This document shows, piece after piece, positions 24,970-32,982 of a stretch of 64,000 bases of DNA (the stretch's first letter is position 1; the number at the start of each line of letters is the position of its first letter). The stretch spans positions 1-64,000 of the forward strand of contig JAJDER010000178.1 in assembly GCA_029259725.1 (NCBI GenBank), in the 5' to 3' direction. Origin of the DNA: Planctomycetota bacterium (GTDB taxonomy: Bacteria > Planctomycetota > B15-G4). A model generated the notes under the pieces. That model saw nothing but the letters and a program-made list of their open reading frames with translations. It had not been told where the DNA came from and did not search any database. A program made the position numbers and the translations under genes.

Positions 24970-26595
24970 CTAGCGCACGATGACGAGGCGCTGGTCCGCC
25001 TGCACCACACCGACCCGCTGGATCTCCCCGTCGGGCCAGGTGACCGTCAGCGTGGCCTCGCTCTCGGCTCCGAGTCCGAAGTGCGCCACCAGGGGCGACT
25101 GCGAGACGTAGTTGCTCCCGCACTCGACCCAGCGCGTCTGCGTGGGCAGGGCCTCGTTCTCGAGCACGATCTTGCTGCCGAGGGCACGCGAGTTGAAGGC
25201 AGAGGCATCGCGCAGCTCCACCGAGAGCCAGTGACCCGACACCGTCGCCGGGTCGTTGCGGTAGAGCGTCAGCCCCACGTCGTGGTTCGAGATCAGGATG
25301 TCGAGGGCGCCGTCGTTGTCGGCATCGAAGATGACCAGCCCCCGACCCTGGTCGCCGTCGTCCACGCCGAACAGCTGCGCCGACTCGGTGAACACGCCGG
25401 CGCCCGAGTTGAGGAACACCTTGTTGGTGTCGGTGCCGAACGGGTACTCCGGACCGACGTACCACCCGTTGGTGTGCACCAGGTCCAGGTCACCGTCGTT
25501 GTCGAGGTCGCCGAAGTCCGAGCCCCAGCCCCAGCCCCCGTCCCGCACGCCCGCCGCGTCGGTGACGTCGATCAACGTGCCGTCGCCCTCGTTGGCGAAG
25601 AGCCGGTTCCCGCTGTCGCACCAGGTCGCGTCGGGCAGCGGCACGGCGCCGTCGTAGTAGATCGAGCTGATGAAGAGATCGGGGTCACCGTCGTTGTCGT
25701 AGTCGCCGACGGAACACCCCATGCCGCAGACCCCGACACCGAGATGGCCGGTCACGTCGATGAAGTCGAGCGCGCCGTCGTTGCGCCAGTGCTTGCTGGT
25801 CTCGAAGTCCCCGGCCCAGACCACGTCCTGGTCCCCGTCGCCATCCATGTCCACGATGTGCGGGGAGAAGCCGCGGCTGAAGGTGTCGACGACGAGCGCC
25901 GGAGTCCGGTCCCTGAACGTCCCGTCGCCCTGGTTCAGGAGCATGCGGTTGTGGTCGTTCTGCTGGCTCGTGCCGACCAGGTCCGGCCGCCCGTCGCCGT
26001 CCAGGTCGCCGGCCGCGAGCCCATGGCGTCCGGTGTGGAGGGCGCCGGCCTGCTCCGCCACCTCCGTGAACGTCCCGTCACCACGGGCGCGGAAGAGGGC
26101 GTTGCGGTACTCCTGGAGCGTCGTGCCCGACACCGACTTGCCCATCGGAGCCGGGGGCAACGGGCCGAGCGGACCGTTGGGGCCGGAGACCATGGGCCCG
26201 TCGACCTGGTCCTCGTAGGTGAGCAGGAAGAGGTCGAGGTCCGCGTCGCCGTCGAAGTCGAACCACATCGGCATGGAGCCCGGGACCATCACGTCCAGGC
26301 CGGAGCCGGGTGCCACGTCGATGAAGGTGCCGTCCTGCTGGTTGCGGAACAGGCGGCAGGGTTGCCCGTTGCCGCCGTGCCAGAAGATGTCCTGCCAGCC
26401 GTCCTCGTCGAAGTCGGCCACGGCGATGCCCGAGGTCATGACGTGCATGATGTGGGCGGACGGCGTGGCGACGAAGGGGCCGCCCAGCCCCGCCGCGTCG
26501 GTGACGTCCGTGAAGGACTGCGCGAAGCCACTGCCGGCGATGGCGACGACGCCCGCAAGGGCCACGGAAGACCGACGACGATCGATGCGAGACAT
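24970..26595 (-). CDS. Secreted FG-GAP / ASPIC-UnbV protein, array copy 1
   Basis: A 541-residue exported protein. After the signal peptide (VALAGVVAIAGSGFAQ) the mature chain starts SFTDVTDAAGLGGPF, a signature shared with the copies at 31-32.7 and 35.7-37.4 kb. Seven or so FG-GAP blades with DxDxDG calcium loops follow (DFDEDGWQDIF, DFDGDADLDLF, DLDGDGRPDLV, DMDGDGDQDVV), then an ASPIC/UnbV domain (SRALGSKIVLENEA, LTVTWPDGEIQRVGVVQADQRL). GGAGGAGG lies upstream of the ATG. The fold is a beta-propeller; the ligand is unknown. It is the copy most separated from the main array, with lgt and hemB in between. Confidence 0.9.
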   Translation of the reverse strand: MSRIDRRRSSVALAGVVAIAGSGFAQSFTDVTDAAGLGGPFVATPSAHIMHVMTSGIAVADFDEDGWQDIFWHGGNGQPCRLFRNQQDGTFIDVAPGSGLDVMVPGSMPMWFDFDGDADLDLFLLTYEDQVDGPMVSGPNGPLGPLPPAPMGKSVSGTTLQEYRNALFRARGDGTFTEVAEQAGALHTGRHGLAAGDLDGDGRPDLVGTSQQNDHNRMLLNQGDGTFRDRTPALVVDTFSRGFSPHIVDMDGDGDQDVVWAGDFETSKHWRNDGALDFIDVTGHLGVGVCGMGCSVGDYDNDGDPDLFISSIYYDGAVPLPDATWCDSGNRLFANEGDGTLIDVTDAAGVRDGGWGWGSDFGDLDNDGDLDLVHTNGWYVGPEYPFGTDTNKVFLNSGAGVFTESAQLFGVDDGDQGRGLVIFDADNDGALDILISNHDVGLTLYRNDPATVSGHWLSVELRDASAFNSRALGSKIVLENEALPTQTRWVECGSNYVSQSPLVAHFGLGAESEATLTVTWPDGEIQRVGVVQADQRLVIVR

Positions 26596-26701
26596 GCGTG
26601 GGCCTCCTCCCGTTCCTGACCGAACTCTGCCCGTGGTCTCATCAGGGTGTCGGACGAGATTCTAGTCCCCGCGCGACCGGCGTGGGAAGCGCCCCGGCCC
26701 T

Positions 26702-26774
26702 CAGGCCCCCACAACGGGCGGTCAGGCCCCCACGGCGGGCGGTCAGGCCCCCACGGTCAGGCCCCCGCCGCGGT
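26702..26774. repeat. 21-bp tandem repeat spanning the lgt stop codon
   Basis: CAGGCCCCCACAACGGGCGGT (26702-26722) and its near-copy with two changes (26723-26743) are followed by the shortened units at 26744-26757 and 26758-26774. Read on the minus strand, each unit repeats the last codons of lgt including its TGA, so the array looks like serial duplication of the gene's 3' end. Confidence 0.8.
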
Positions 26775-27569
26775 CGGACTCGTCGTCCGCCGGGAGAGCA
26801 CGAGCATCCAGACGCCGACCAGCACGGCGGGCACGCTCAGCCACTGCCCCATGCTCAGGGTCATGTCGATCGAGAAGGCGGCCTGGCGTTCCTTGATGAA
26901 CTCGATCAGGAAGCGACTGCCGAAGATCAGGATCATGAACAGGCCCACGAGCCGGCCCGGTGGTGACGAGGGCCCGGCCCTGCGGTACATCGCGCGCAGC
27001 AGGAAGAAGATGCCCAGGTAGCTGAGCGCCTCGTAGAGCTGGGCCGGGTGGCGTGGCACCACCGGCGGCGCGCCGCGCTCGAAGACGACCGCCCAGGGCA
27101 CGTCGGTGGGCACGCCGATGATCTCGGAGTTGAACACGTTGCCCAGGCGGATGAAGCAGGAGGTGAGCGCGACCGGCACCGACATGCGGTCGAGCAGCCA
27201 GAGGTAGGGCTGATCCGGGTGGCGACGGCTGTAGAAGATCATCGCGATCAGGATCGCCAGGGTGCCGCCGTGGCTGGCCAGGCCGCCTTCCCAGACGCGC
27301 AGGATGGCCAGTGGATCGCCGAGATAGCGCTCGGGCTCGTAGAACAGGCAGTGCCCGAGCCGCGCCCCCACCACCGTGGCGATCATCATCCAGCCCAGCA
27401 GGTTGTCGACAGCCAGCGGGTCCTTGCCTTCACGCCGGTACATGCCCTGCAGGATGCGATGGCCGATCAGGAAGCCCGAGACGAACATCAGCCCGTACCA
27501 GCGCAGCTTGATCGGCCCGAGCTCGAACAGGATCGGGTCCGGGTTCCAGTGGAAGGCTTCGGCGGGCAC
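26757..27569 (-). CDS. lgt: Prolipoprotein diacylglyceryl transferase (Lgt)
   Basis: Transfers diacylglycerol from phosphatidylglycerol to the lipobox Cys of prolipoproteins in the inner membrane. The 270-residue, seven-helix protein shows IKLRWYGLMFVSGFLIG near the N-terminus, GARLGHCLFYEPERY, RVWEGGLASHGG with the essential His, and the signature IRLGNVFNSEIIG, then PRHPAQLYEAL. A GTG start at 27569 is used. It would process the several lipoproteins encoded here. The stop lies in a 21-bp tandem repeat. Divergent from hemB. Confidence 0.96.
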   Translation of the reverse strand: MPAEAFHWNPDPILFELGPIKLRWYGLMFVSGFLIGHRILQGMYRREGKDPLAVDNLLGWMMIATVVGARLGHCLFYEPERYLGDPLAILRVWEGGLASHGGTLAILIAMIFYSRRHPDQPYLWLLDRMSVPVALTSCFIRLGNVFNSEIIGVPTDVPWAVVFERGAPPVVPRHPAQLYEALSYLGIFFLLRAMYRRAGPSSPPGRLVGLFMILIFGSRFLIEFIKERQAAFSIDMTLSMGQWLSVPAVLVGVWMLVLSRRTTSPTAAGA

Positions 27570-27722
27570 GGCGGCTCTTCGGGCGGGATCGGGACGACCG
27601 GCGCGATCAGGCGCGGACGTCGACCATCGCGCCTGCCGGCCCCCGGATCAATGCCTCCGGCGATTCCCCGACGCAGCGGCCGCCACTAGGATGAGTCCGT
27701 CGTCCCGCCTCCGGAGACCCCG

Positions 27723-28697
27723 ATGCGTTCCCGCCCACGCCGCAATCGCCGCACCGCCGCCCTGCGCGGCCTGGCCCGCGAGACGCGGCTGGACCCGGGC
27801 GCCCTGGTGCTGCCCGTGTTCCTCCACGACGCGGCCGACGAGCCCATCGACGCCATGCCCGGCTGCTCGCGCCTCGGGCCCGACGGCCTGCTGACCGAAG
27901 TCGAGCGCGCGCTCGAAGTCGGGGTCCACGCCGTGGTGCTGTTCCCCAGGATCCCGGACGACCAGAAGTCCCGCACCGGCGAGGAGTGCTTCAACGAGCG
28001 GGGCCTGATCCCACGCTCGGTCACCGCGCTGAAGGAGCGCTTCGGTGACGAGCTCGTGGTCATGACCGACGTCGCCCTGGACCCGTACAGCAGCGACGGG
28101 CACGACGGCCTGGTCGACGACGACGGCCGCATCCTCAACGACGAGACCGTCGACGTGCTCTGCCGCCAGGCCCTGGCCCAGGCCCGCGCGGGCGCCGACG
28201 TCATCGCGCCGAGCGACATGATGGACGGCCGCATCGGCGCGATCCGCGACACCCTCGACGACGAGGGCTTCACCGAGGTCGGGTTGCTGAGCTACACGGC
28301 CAAGTACGCGTCGGCGTTCTACGGCCCCTTCCGCGGGGCGCTCGACAGCGCGCCCAGGGCCGGCGACAAGCGCACCTACCAGATGGACCCGGCCAACGTG
28401 CGTGAGGCCCTGCGCGAGTTGCAGCTCGATCTCGAGGAGGGCGCCGACATCGTCATGGTCAAGCCGGCCGGCGCCTACCTGGATGTGATCTCGGCCCTGG
28501 CCGACGAGTCCGACGTGCCCGTGGCCGCCTACCAGGTCAGCGGCGAGTACCTGATGATCAAGGCGGCGGCGGCGAGCGGCTGGCTCGACGAGCGCGCGGT
28601 GGCGCTCGAGAGCCTGGCTTGCATCCACCGCGCCGGCGCGGACGTGATCTTCACGTACTTCGCGCGCGACGCGGCGGCGTGGTTGCGTAGCGGTTGA
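27723..28697 (+). CDS. hemB: Delta-aminolevulinic acid dehydratase (porphobilinogen synthase)
   Basis: Condenses two aminolevulinate molecules to porphobilinogen in haem synthesis. The 324-residue enzyme has both catalytic lysines: Lys194 in SYTAKYASAFYGPF and Lys247 in VMVKPAGAYLD. The metal site reads DVALDPYSSDGHDG (117-129) with Asp in place of the zinc-binding Cys residues, which marks the magnesium-type enzyme. The ATG follows GGAG by 6 nt. It is single-standing, divergent from lgt and convergent with an FG-GAP gene only 24 bp away. The cytochrome and possible haem proteins nearby would need its product, but that is no more than general metabolism. Confidence 0.97.
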   Translation: MRSRPRRNRRTAALRGLARETRLDPGALVLPVFLHDAADEPIDAMPGCSRLGPDGLLTEVERALEVGVHAVVLFPRIPDDQKSRTGEECFNERGLIPRSVTALKERFGDELVVMTDVALDPYSSDGHDGLVDDDGRILNDETVDVLCRQALAQARAGADVIAPSDMMDGRIGAIRDTLDDEGFTEVGLLSYTAKYASAFYGPFRGALDSAPRAGDKRTYQMDPANVREALRELQLDLEEGADIVMVKPAGAYLDVISALADESDVPVAAYQVSGEYLMIKAAAASGWLDERAVALESLACIHRAGADVIFTYFARDAAAWLRSG

Positions 28698-28721
28698 GGA
28701 GCGCGGCGTCCGAGAATCGGA

Positions 28722-30560
28722 CTACTTGACGACAAGCGTGGCGGCGCTCGTGAGCGTCCCGCCCTGGGTTGCACCGGTCTCGTGAACCCAGGCCTGGAGC
28801 AGGATCGGCAATCCCACCAAGACCGGGTCGGTCGGAATCACGGCCGGAAGGTCCAGGCGCCCCGAGGGCCCGAGTGGCAGGGCGATGGGGCCGAGGAAGG
28901 GCGGCAGCATCGCCAGCTCACCACCGAACTTGGGCAACGGAATCGTCCCAGGGATGGCCCCGACCAGGAGTTCGGCGACGTGATCCGGAGGCCCCACGAC
29001 GGTGATCGTCACACGACCACCGAGTTGCACGACACCGCCGATGAGGATGCCTGTCTCGATCAGATCATGCCGCGTGTCGACGGCCGGCGCGTACAGGCTT
29101 TGAGTGATGCCACTGGGCCAGAAGACGACAATGCGATCGAGAGCGTCGTCGGTACCGAGGCCGATCTGCCGGATCGGGCTGTCCGTGTTGCCGAATCCCT
29201 TGCCGGCGGCAAGATGTGTCCAGAACTGGTTCCCAGCTGTCGTGACCGCCTGAAGGCGCGCCCCCACCGCTGATCTGTTGCTGGCGACGCCCTCCAATCC
29301 GACCTTCACCCAGTGGTTGGCATTGCCGTGGTTGAGCAGCAGGTAGTTGGCCTCGAGCGTGTCGAGCAGTGGGTGGGGCCCGCCTGAGTTGATGTACATG
29401 TCCACGTCGCCGTCGTCGTCGATGTCGCCGAAGACACTCCCGTGGCTGCGGGTCATCCCCAAGGCGGCCAGGCCGCTGCTGAACGTCACGTTGGTCGCGA
29501 TCAACCCTCCGGATCCGTTCGGGGTCATCTTGAGCAAGACGTCCGTCGAGGCTGCCTGGGGGCTGCCCGTGCCCATGTAGATCTCGGGGTATCCGTCGTT
29601 GTCGAGATCGCCGCTGTTGTGGCCCATGTCCTCCTGTCCGGTCATCCCGACGGCCGAGGACACGTCCAAGAACGTCCCGTCGCCCAGGTTGATGAACAGC
29701 CGCGAGATCGTGAGGACGACTTCCACCTGGTACTTGGGGTCGTACAAGTCCATCCAACCGTCGTTGTTGAAGTCCTCGAACACGAGGCCGAAGTTCCGGC
29801 CAGGGGAGGACACCCCCGCAGCCTCGGCGATGTCCTCGAAGGTGCCATCGCCGTTGTTGCGGAGGAGCAGGTTGGCGCCCTCCGCGTCCCCTGCTGCGAG
29901 ATCTGGCCAACCATCGTTGTCGATGTCGCCCGAACTGCAGTGACGGAAGCCGCCAAGGATCCCGGCAAGTCCCGCACTCGCGGTCTGATCCGAGAAGACC
30001 AAGTCGCCCTCATTGTGGAGCAAGGCGATCTGGCCGAGTCCGAAGGAAAGCACCGCATCGCCCGTGAGGAACACATCGAGCAGGCCGTCGCGGTCGTAGT
30101 CCAGGAGCGTGATACCGTGGTTGGCGAGGGGTCCACCTAGATCACCCGCCTGCGTGGACACATCGGTGAAGACCCCGAGCGTGTCAAGGTCGTTACGCAG
30201 GACCGTCACCACTTGCAGCGCGTAGAACCCTCCGTTGGCGATGACGACATCCGGATCGCCGTCGTTGTCGAGGTCCGCGGCGGCCATGCCCCAACTGTTG
30301 CTGTCGAAGTCCGGCGCGATGCCCCACGCGGCGCTCATGTCCGTGAAGGTGTGGTCCGGGTTCTGTTTGAAGAACCTGTTCGGTTGGGAGTCGTTCGAGG
30401 TCGCGAGGTCGAGGAGCCCGTCGCCATCGAAATCGACCATGGCCGCACCCCGGCCGAACGTGGGGACATTCACGCCGAACTGGCCTGCCGCCTCGGTGAA
30501 TTGAAGCTGGGCCGCGGCGGCACCGGACAGGAGCAGGATGCCAATGAGACTTTGCAACAT
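28722..30560 (-). CDS. Secreted FG-GAP / ASPIC-UnbV protein, array copy 2, with extra C-terminal domain
   Basis: Protein of 612 residues, the most divergent copy in the array. The signal peptide (LQSLIGILLLSGAAAAQ) leads into FTEAAGQFGVNVPTFGRG and FG-GAP blades with DFDGDGLLDLA, DLDNDGDPDVVI, DYDRDGLLDVF and DIDDDGDVDMY loops. An ASPIC/UnbV domain follows (SNRSAVGARLQAV, IVVFWPSGITQSL), and then, unlike copies 1, 3 and 5, an extra 100-residue beta-rich domain (VTITVVGPPDHV to TSAATLVVK). The ATG at 30560 follows AGGAAGG. Calcium-bound propeller, ligand unknown. Confidence 0.9.
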   Translation of the reverse strand: MLQSLIGILLLSGAAAAQLQFTEAAGQFGVNVPTFGRGAAMVDFDGDGLLDLATSNDSQPNRFFKQNPDHTFTDMSAAWGIAPDFDSNSWGMAAADLDNDGDPDVVIANGGFYALQVVTVLRNDLDTLGVFTDVSTQAGDLGGPLANHGITLLDYDRDGLLDVFLTGDAVLSFGLGQIALLHNEGDLVFSDQTASAGLAGILGGFRHCSSGDIDNDGWPDLAAGDAEGANLLLRNNGDGTFEDIAEAAGVSSPGRNFGLVFEDFNNDGWMDLYDPKYQVEVVLTISRLFINLGDGTFLDVSSAVGMTGQEDMGHNSGDLDNDGYPEIYMGTGSPQAASTDVLLKMTPNGSGGLIATNVTFSSGLAALGMTRSHGSVFGDIDDDGDVDMYINSGGPHPLLDTLEANYLLLNHGNANHWVKVGLEGVASNRSAVGARLQAVTTAGNQFWTHLAAGKGFGNTDSPIRQIGLGTDDALDRIVVFWPSGITQSLYAPAVDTRHDLIETGILIGGVVQLGGRVTITVVGPPDHVAELLVGAIPGTIPLPKFGGELAMLPPFLGPIALPLGPSGRLDLPAVIPTDPVLVGLPILLQAWVHETGATQGGTLTSAATLVVK

Positions 30561-30680
30561 GATGGAGACCTTCCTGCCCGAAGATGCACCGACGATACCA
30601 CGCGGAGAAACCGGCGGAGTGCCTCTCCCGTTGATGATCCCCGGTTCGTGGGGTGGTCGCTGCCGAGCACTTGGCATCGA

Positions 30681-30970
30681 TCAGCGCTTCTGAGGCGGAT
30701 CCGCGGTCTCGACGACGACGATGCGCCGGTTGACGGGCACGGGGAGCCGAACCAGACCTTGTGGGAGCCCTGCGACATGAAGTGGCTCCCGGCCTCGACG
30801 TGCCGGTGCTGCCGCGTGCCGTCGCCCTGGGTCACGATGATGCGCGCGCCGATCCCCTTGGAGTTCGACTCGACACCCTGCAGCTCGACTTCGAGCCAGC
30901 TGCCCAGGCCCGTCGGGTCACCGCTCCACAGCGTCAGCCCCACGTCGCTGTTGCTGACCAGGATGTCGCC
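30681..30970 (-). pseudogene. Decayed 3' end of an FG-GAP / ASPIC-UnbV gene
   Basis: On the minus strand, GDILVSNSDVGLTLW, then a good ASPIC/UnbV start (NSKGIGARIIVTQGDG, GSHFMSQGSHKVWFG), then, after a frame change, the family's final residues VPVNRRIVVVETADPPQKR and a TGA at 30681-30683. About 25 codons that should link the two parts (the TWPSG region) are missing, and everything upstream of the last blade is gone. It is closest in wording to the neighbouring copies at 31037 and 35675. No start codon or signal peptide is left, so it is a remnant. Confidence 0.82.
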
Positions 30971-31036
30971 CGGCGGGCCCGGGTAAGTGCGTGCGTGCTC
31001 CCCGCTCGTAGCCGGCGCACACTCCAGAGTTGCCGG

Positions 31037-32659
31037 TCAGCGAGGCTCGGTCACGATGAGCTTCTGGTCTACCGGTACGTTGAGTAGGGTCTGGATGACA
31101 CCGTTCGGCCAGACGACTTTGATGCGCACGACCGTGTTGTCTGCCGTGCCGAAGCGCGCAGCCAGTGGGGGCTGGGAGAGGTAGTTGCTCCCGCACTCCA
31201 CGACATGCGTCTGCTTGGGCAGCGTCCCCGCACGCACTTCGATCTTTGCCCCGATGCCCCTTGAGTTCATGGATGTGGAGCGCAACTCCACATCTATGTA
31301 GTGGCCTACCACCGAGCCCGGATCATTGCGGTAGAGGGTCAGGCCCGTGTTGTTGTTGGAGATCAGGATGTCGAGAGCGCCATCATGGTCGTAGTCGAGC
31401 AGGACGAGGCCGCGCCCCTGGTCGCCGTCATCGATACCGAGCGCGACCGCCTGATCCGTGAAGACACCGGAACCGTCGTTGACGAACACCCGGACCTTGT
31501 CCTGATTGAATCCGAAGACCTCGTCCGCATACCAGCCGTTGGTCATGACGATGTCGAGATCGCCGTCGTTGTCGATGTCGCCGAAGTCTGTGCCCCAGCC
31601 CCAGCCGCCGTCACGAACGCCGGCCTGATCCGTCATGTCGGCGAAGGTCCCGTCCCCGTTGTTCACGTAGAGACGGTTGCCGGAGTCGCCCCAATTCGAC
31701 TCGGGGAGTGGCTCGACGCCGTCGTAGTAGATCGAAGTCGTGAAGACGTCGATGTCACCATCATTGTCGTAGTCGGCGACTGTGCACCCCATGCCGTTCT
31801 CGTCGGTCCCGAAGCCGACGGCAGCCGTGACGTCCACGAAGTCCAGGTTTCCGTCATTTCGGAAGAACTTCGACGTGTTGAAGTCGCCCGACCAGAAGAC
31901 GTCATGGTCACCGTCGCCGTCCATGTCGACGATGTGCGGGGAGAACCCGCGGCTGAAGGTGTCACCGATGACCGCCGGCGTCCGGTCCTTGAACGTTCCG
32001 TCGCCCTGGTTGATGAGCATGCGGTTGGTGTCGCCGTTGTGGCTCACACCGACGAGATCGATCAGCCCGTCGCCGTCGAGGTCACCGGCGGCGAGACCAT
32101 ATCGCCCGGTATGGAGCACGCCCGCCTCCTCGGCGACCTCGGTGAACGTCCCGTCGCCGTCATTGCGATACAGGAAGTTGCGATAGGTGTGGACCCAGTG
32201 GCCCAATCCGCTGCCGAGCCCTCCGCCTGGCGCCGGCGGCCCCGAGAAACCGCCACCCGGCCCCTGGGCCATCGCCGGTGGGAGGGAGTCCTCGTAGGTC
32301 AGGAGGAAGAGGTCGAGGTCCGCGTCATTGTCATAGTCCATCCAGAGGGGCATCGAACCGGGAACCTGATCGTCGACGCCCGCTTCCGCGGCGAGATTGG
32401 TGAATGTCCCGTCCCCGTTGTTGTGGAACAGCTTGTTCGGCTGACCGCTGCCGCCGTGCCAGAAGATGTCGTCCCAGCCATCGTCGTCGTAGTCACCAAC
32501 GGCCGCCCCGGACGTCATGACCCACGTCTTCCAGAACTCCGAAGCCTTGACGAAGGGACCCCCGAGACCTGCGGAATCCGTGACGTCGGTGAAAGACTGG
32601 GCTGCCATGCCGCCAGCAAGAAGGAGCGTCGACGCCCCCGCGATCCATGCCCGAATCAT
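31037..32659 (-). CDS. Secreted FG-GAP / ASPIC-UnbV protein, array copy 3
   Basis: Protein of 540 residues, closely parallel to copy 1. Signal peptide (STLLLAGGMAAQ), then SFTDVTDSAGLGGPFVK, FG-GAP blades with DYDDDGWDDIF, DYDNDADLDLF, DLDGDGLIDLV, DMDGDGDHDVF and DIDNDGDLDIV loops, and an ASPIC/UnbV tail (NSRGIGAKIEVRAG, IKVVWPNGVIQTL, VPVDQKLIVTEPR). The ATG at 32659 follows GGGGAAG. Codons in its 5' half look slightly less GC-rich than those of copies 1 and 5, by eye. Probable calcium-dependent surface or periplasmic propeller. Confidence 0.9.
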   Translation of the reverse strand: MIRAWIAGASTLLLAGGMAAQSFTDVTDSAGLGGPFVKASEFWKTWVMTSGAAVGDYDDDGWDDIFWHGGSGQPNKLFHNNGDGTFTNLAAEAGVDDQVPGSMPLWMDYDNDADLDLFLLTYEDSLPPAMAQGPGGGFSGPPAPGGGLGSGLGHWVHTYRNFLYRNDGDGTFTEVAEEAGVLHTGRYGLAAGDLDGDGLIDLVGVSHNGDTNRMLINQGDGTFKDRTPAVIGDTFSRGFSPHIVDMDGDGDHDVFWSGDFNTSKFFRNDGNLDFVDVTAAVGFGTDENGMGCTVADYDNDGDIDVFTTSIYYDGVEPLPESNWGDSGNRLYVNNGDGTFADMTDQAGVRDGGWGWGTDFGDIDNDGDLDIVMTNGWYADEVFGFNQDKVRVFVNDGSGVFTDQAVALGIDDGDQGRGLVLLDYDHDGALDILISNNNTGLTLYRNDPGSVVGHYIDVELRSTSMNSRGIGAKIEVRAGTLPKQTHVVECGSNYLSQPPLAARFGTADNTVVRIKVVWPNGVIQTLLNVPVDQKLIVTEPR

Positions 32660-32982
32660 GTGCGCTTCCCCGGGGGCCCGGAGAGCGCAGCGCCGAGCCC
32701 GCGTTGTCGATGAATCTGCCCATTGCGCCAGCCCTTGCCGGGCGGGCTCTGCTGGCAGTCTAACCGACTTCGAGGACGGCGTGGGGGGAGGCACGAGACC
32801 GGTGCACGTCCGAGACTCGTCGCCCGTGCAGAACCGAGACGGAGACTGGGTTTGCTCCCAGGATGCCTGCATGTCAGCTTCAGAACTGGAACAGCCAAAC
32901 GGCGCGTCGTGCGTGGCACAGGACGGCCGGACGAGGCCGAAGAGGACCACGAACGAGAGCCCGGCAAGGGGGGTCCTGACAG
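32660..32982. other. 323-bp spacer between FG-GAP copies 3 and 4
   Basis: No intact gene. The part next to copy 3 holds its ribosome site and presumably its promoter. The part near copy 4 holds a remnant of an acyltransferase gene (see 32880-32968). I see no tRNA, terminator-type hairpin with a T tract, or transposon end. Confidence 0.6.
32880..32968 (-). pseudogene. Remnant of an MBOAT acyltransferase 3' end
   Basis: Read on the minus strand this gives LSFVVLFGLVRPSCATHDAPF, which lines up with the last residues of the intact MBOAT protein encoded at 37749 (FSVVYGLAFGLVLPFCAAGY, then TPFVYFQF). After a one-base deletion the frame would end TTCCAGTTCTGA, the same 12 bases that close the intact gene (FQF-stop). 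The match covers about 28 codons. It shows that the FG-GAP array was built by duplications that included the flanking acyltransferase. Confidence 0.65.
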
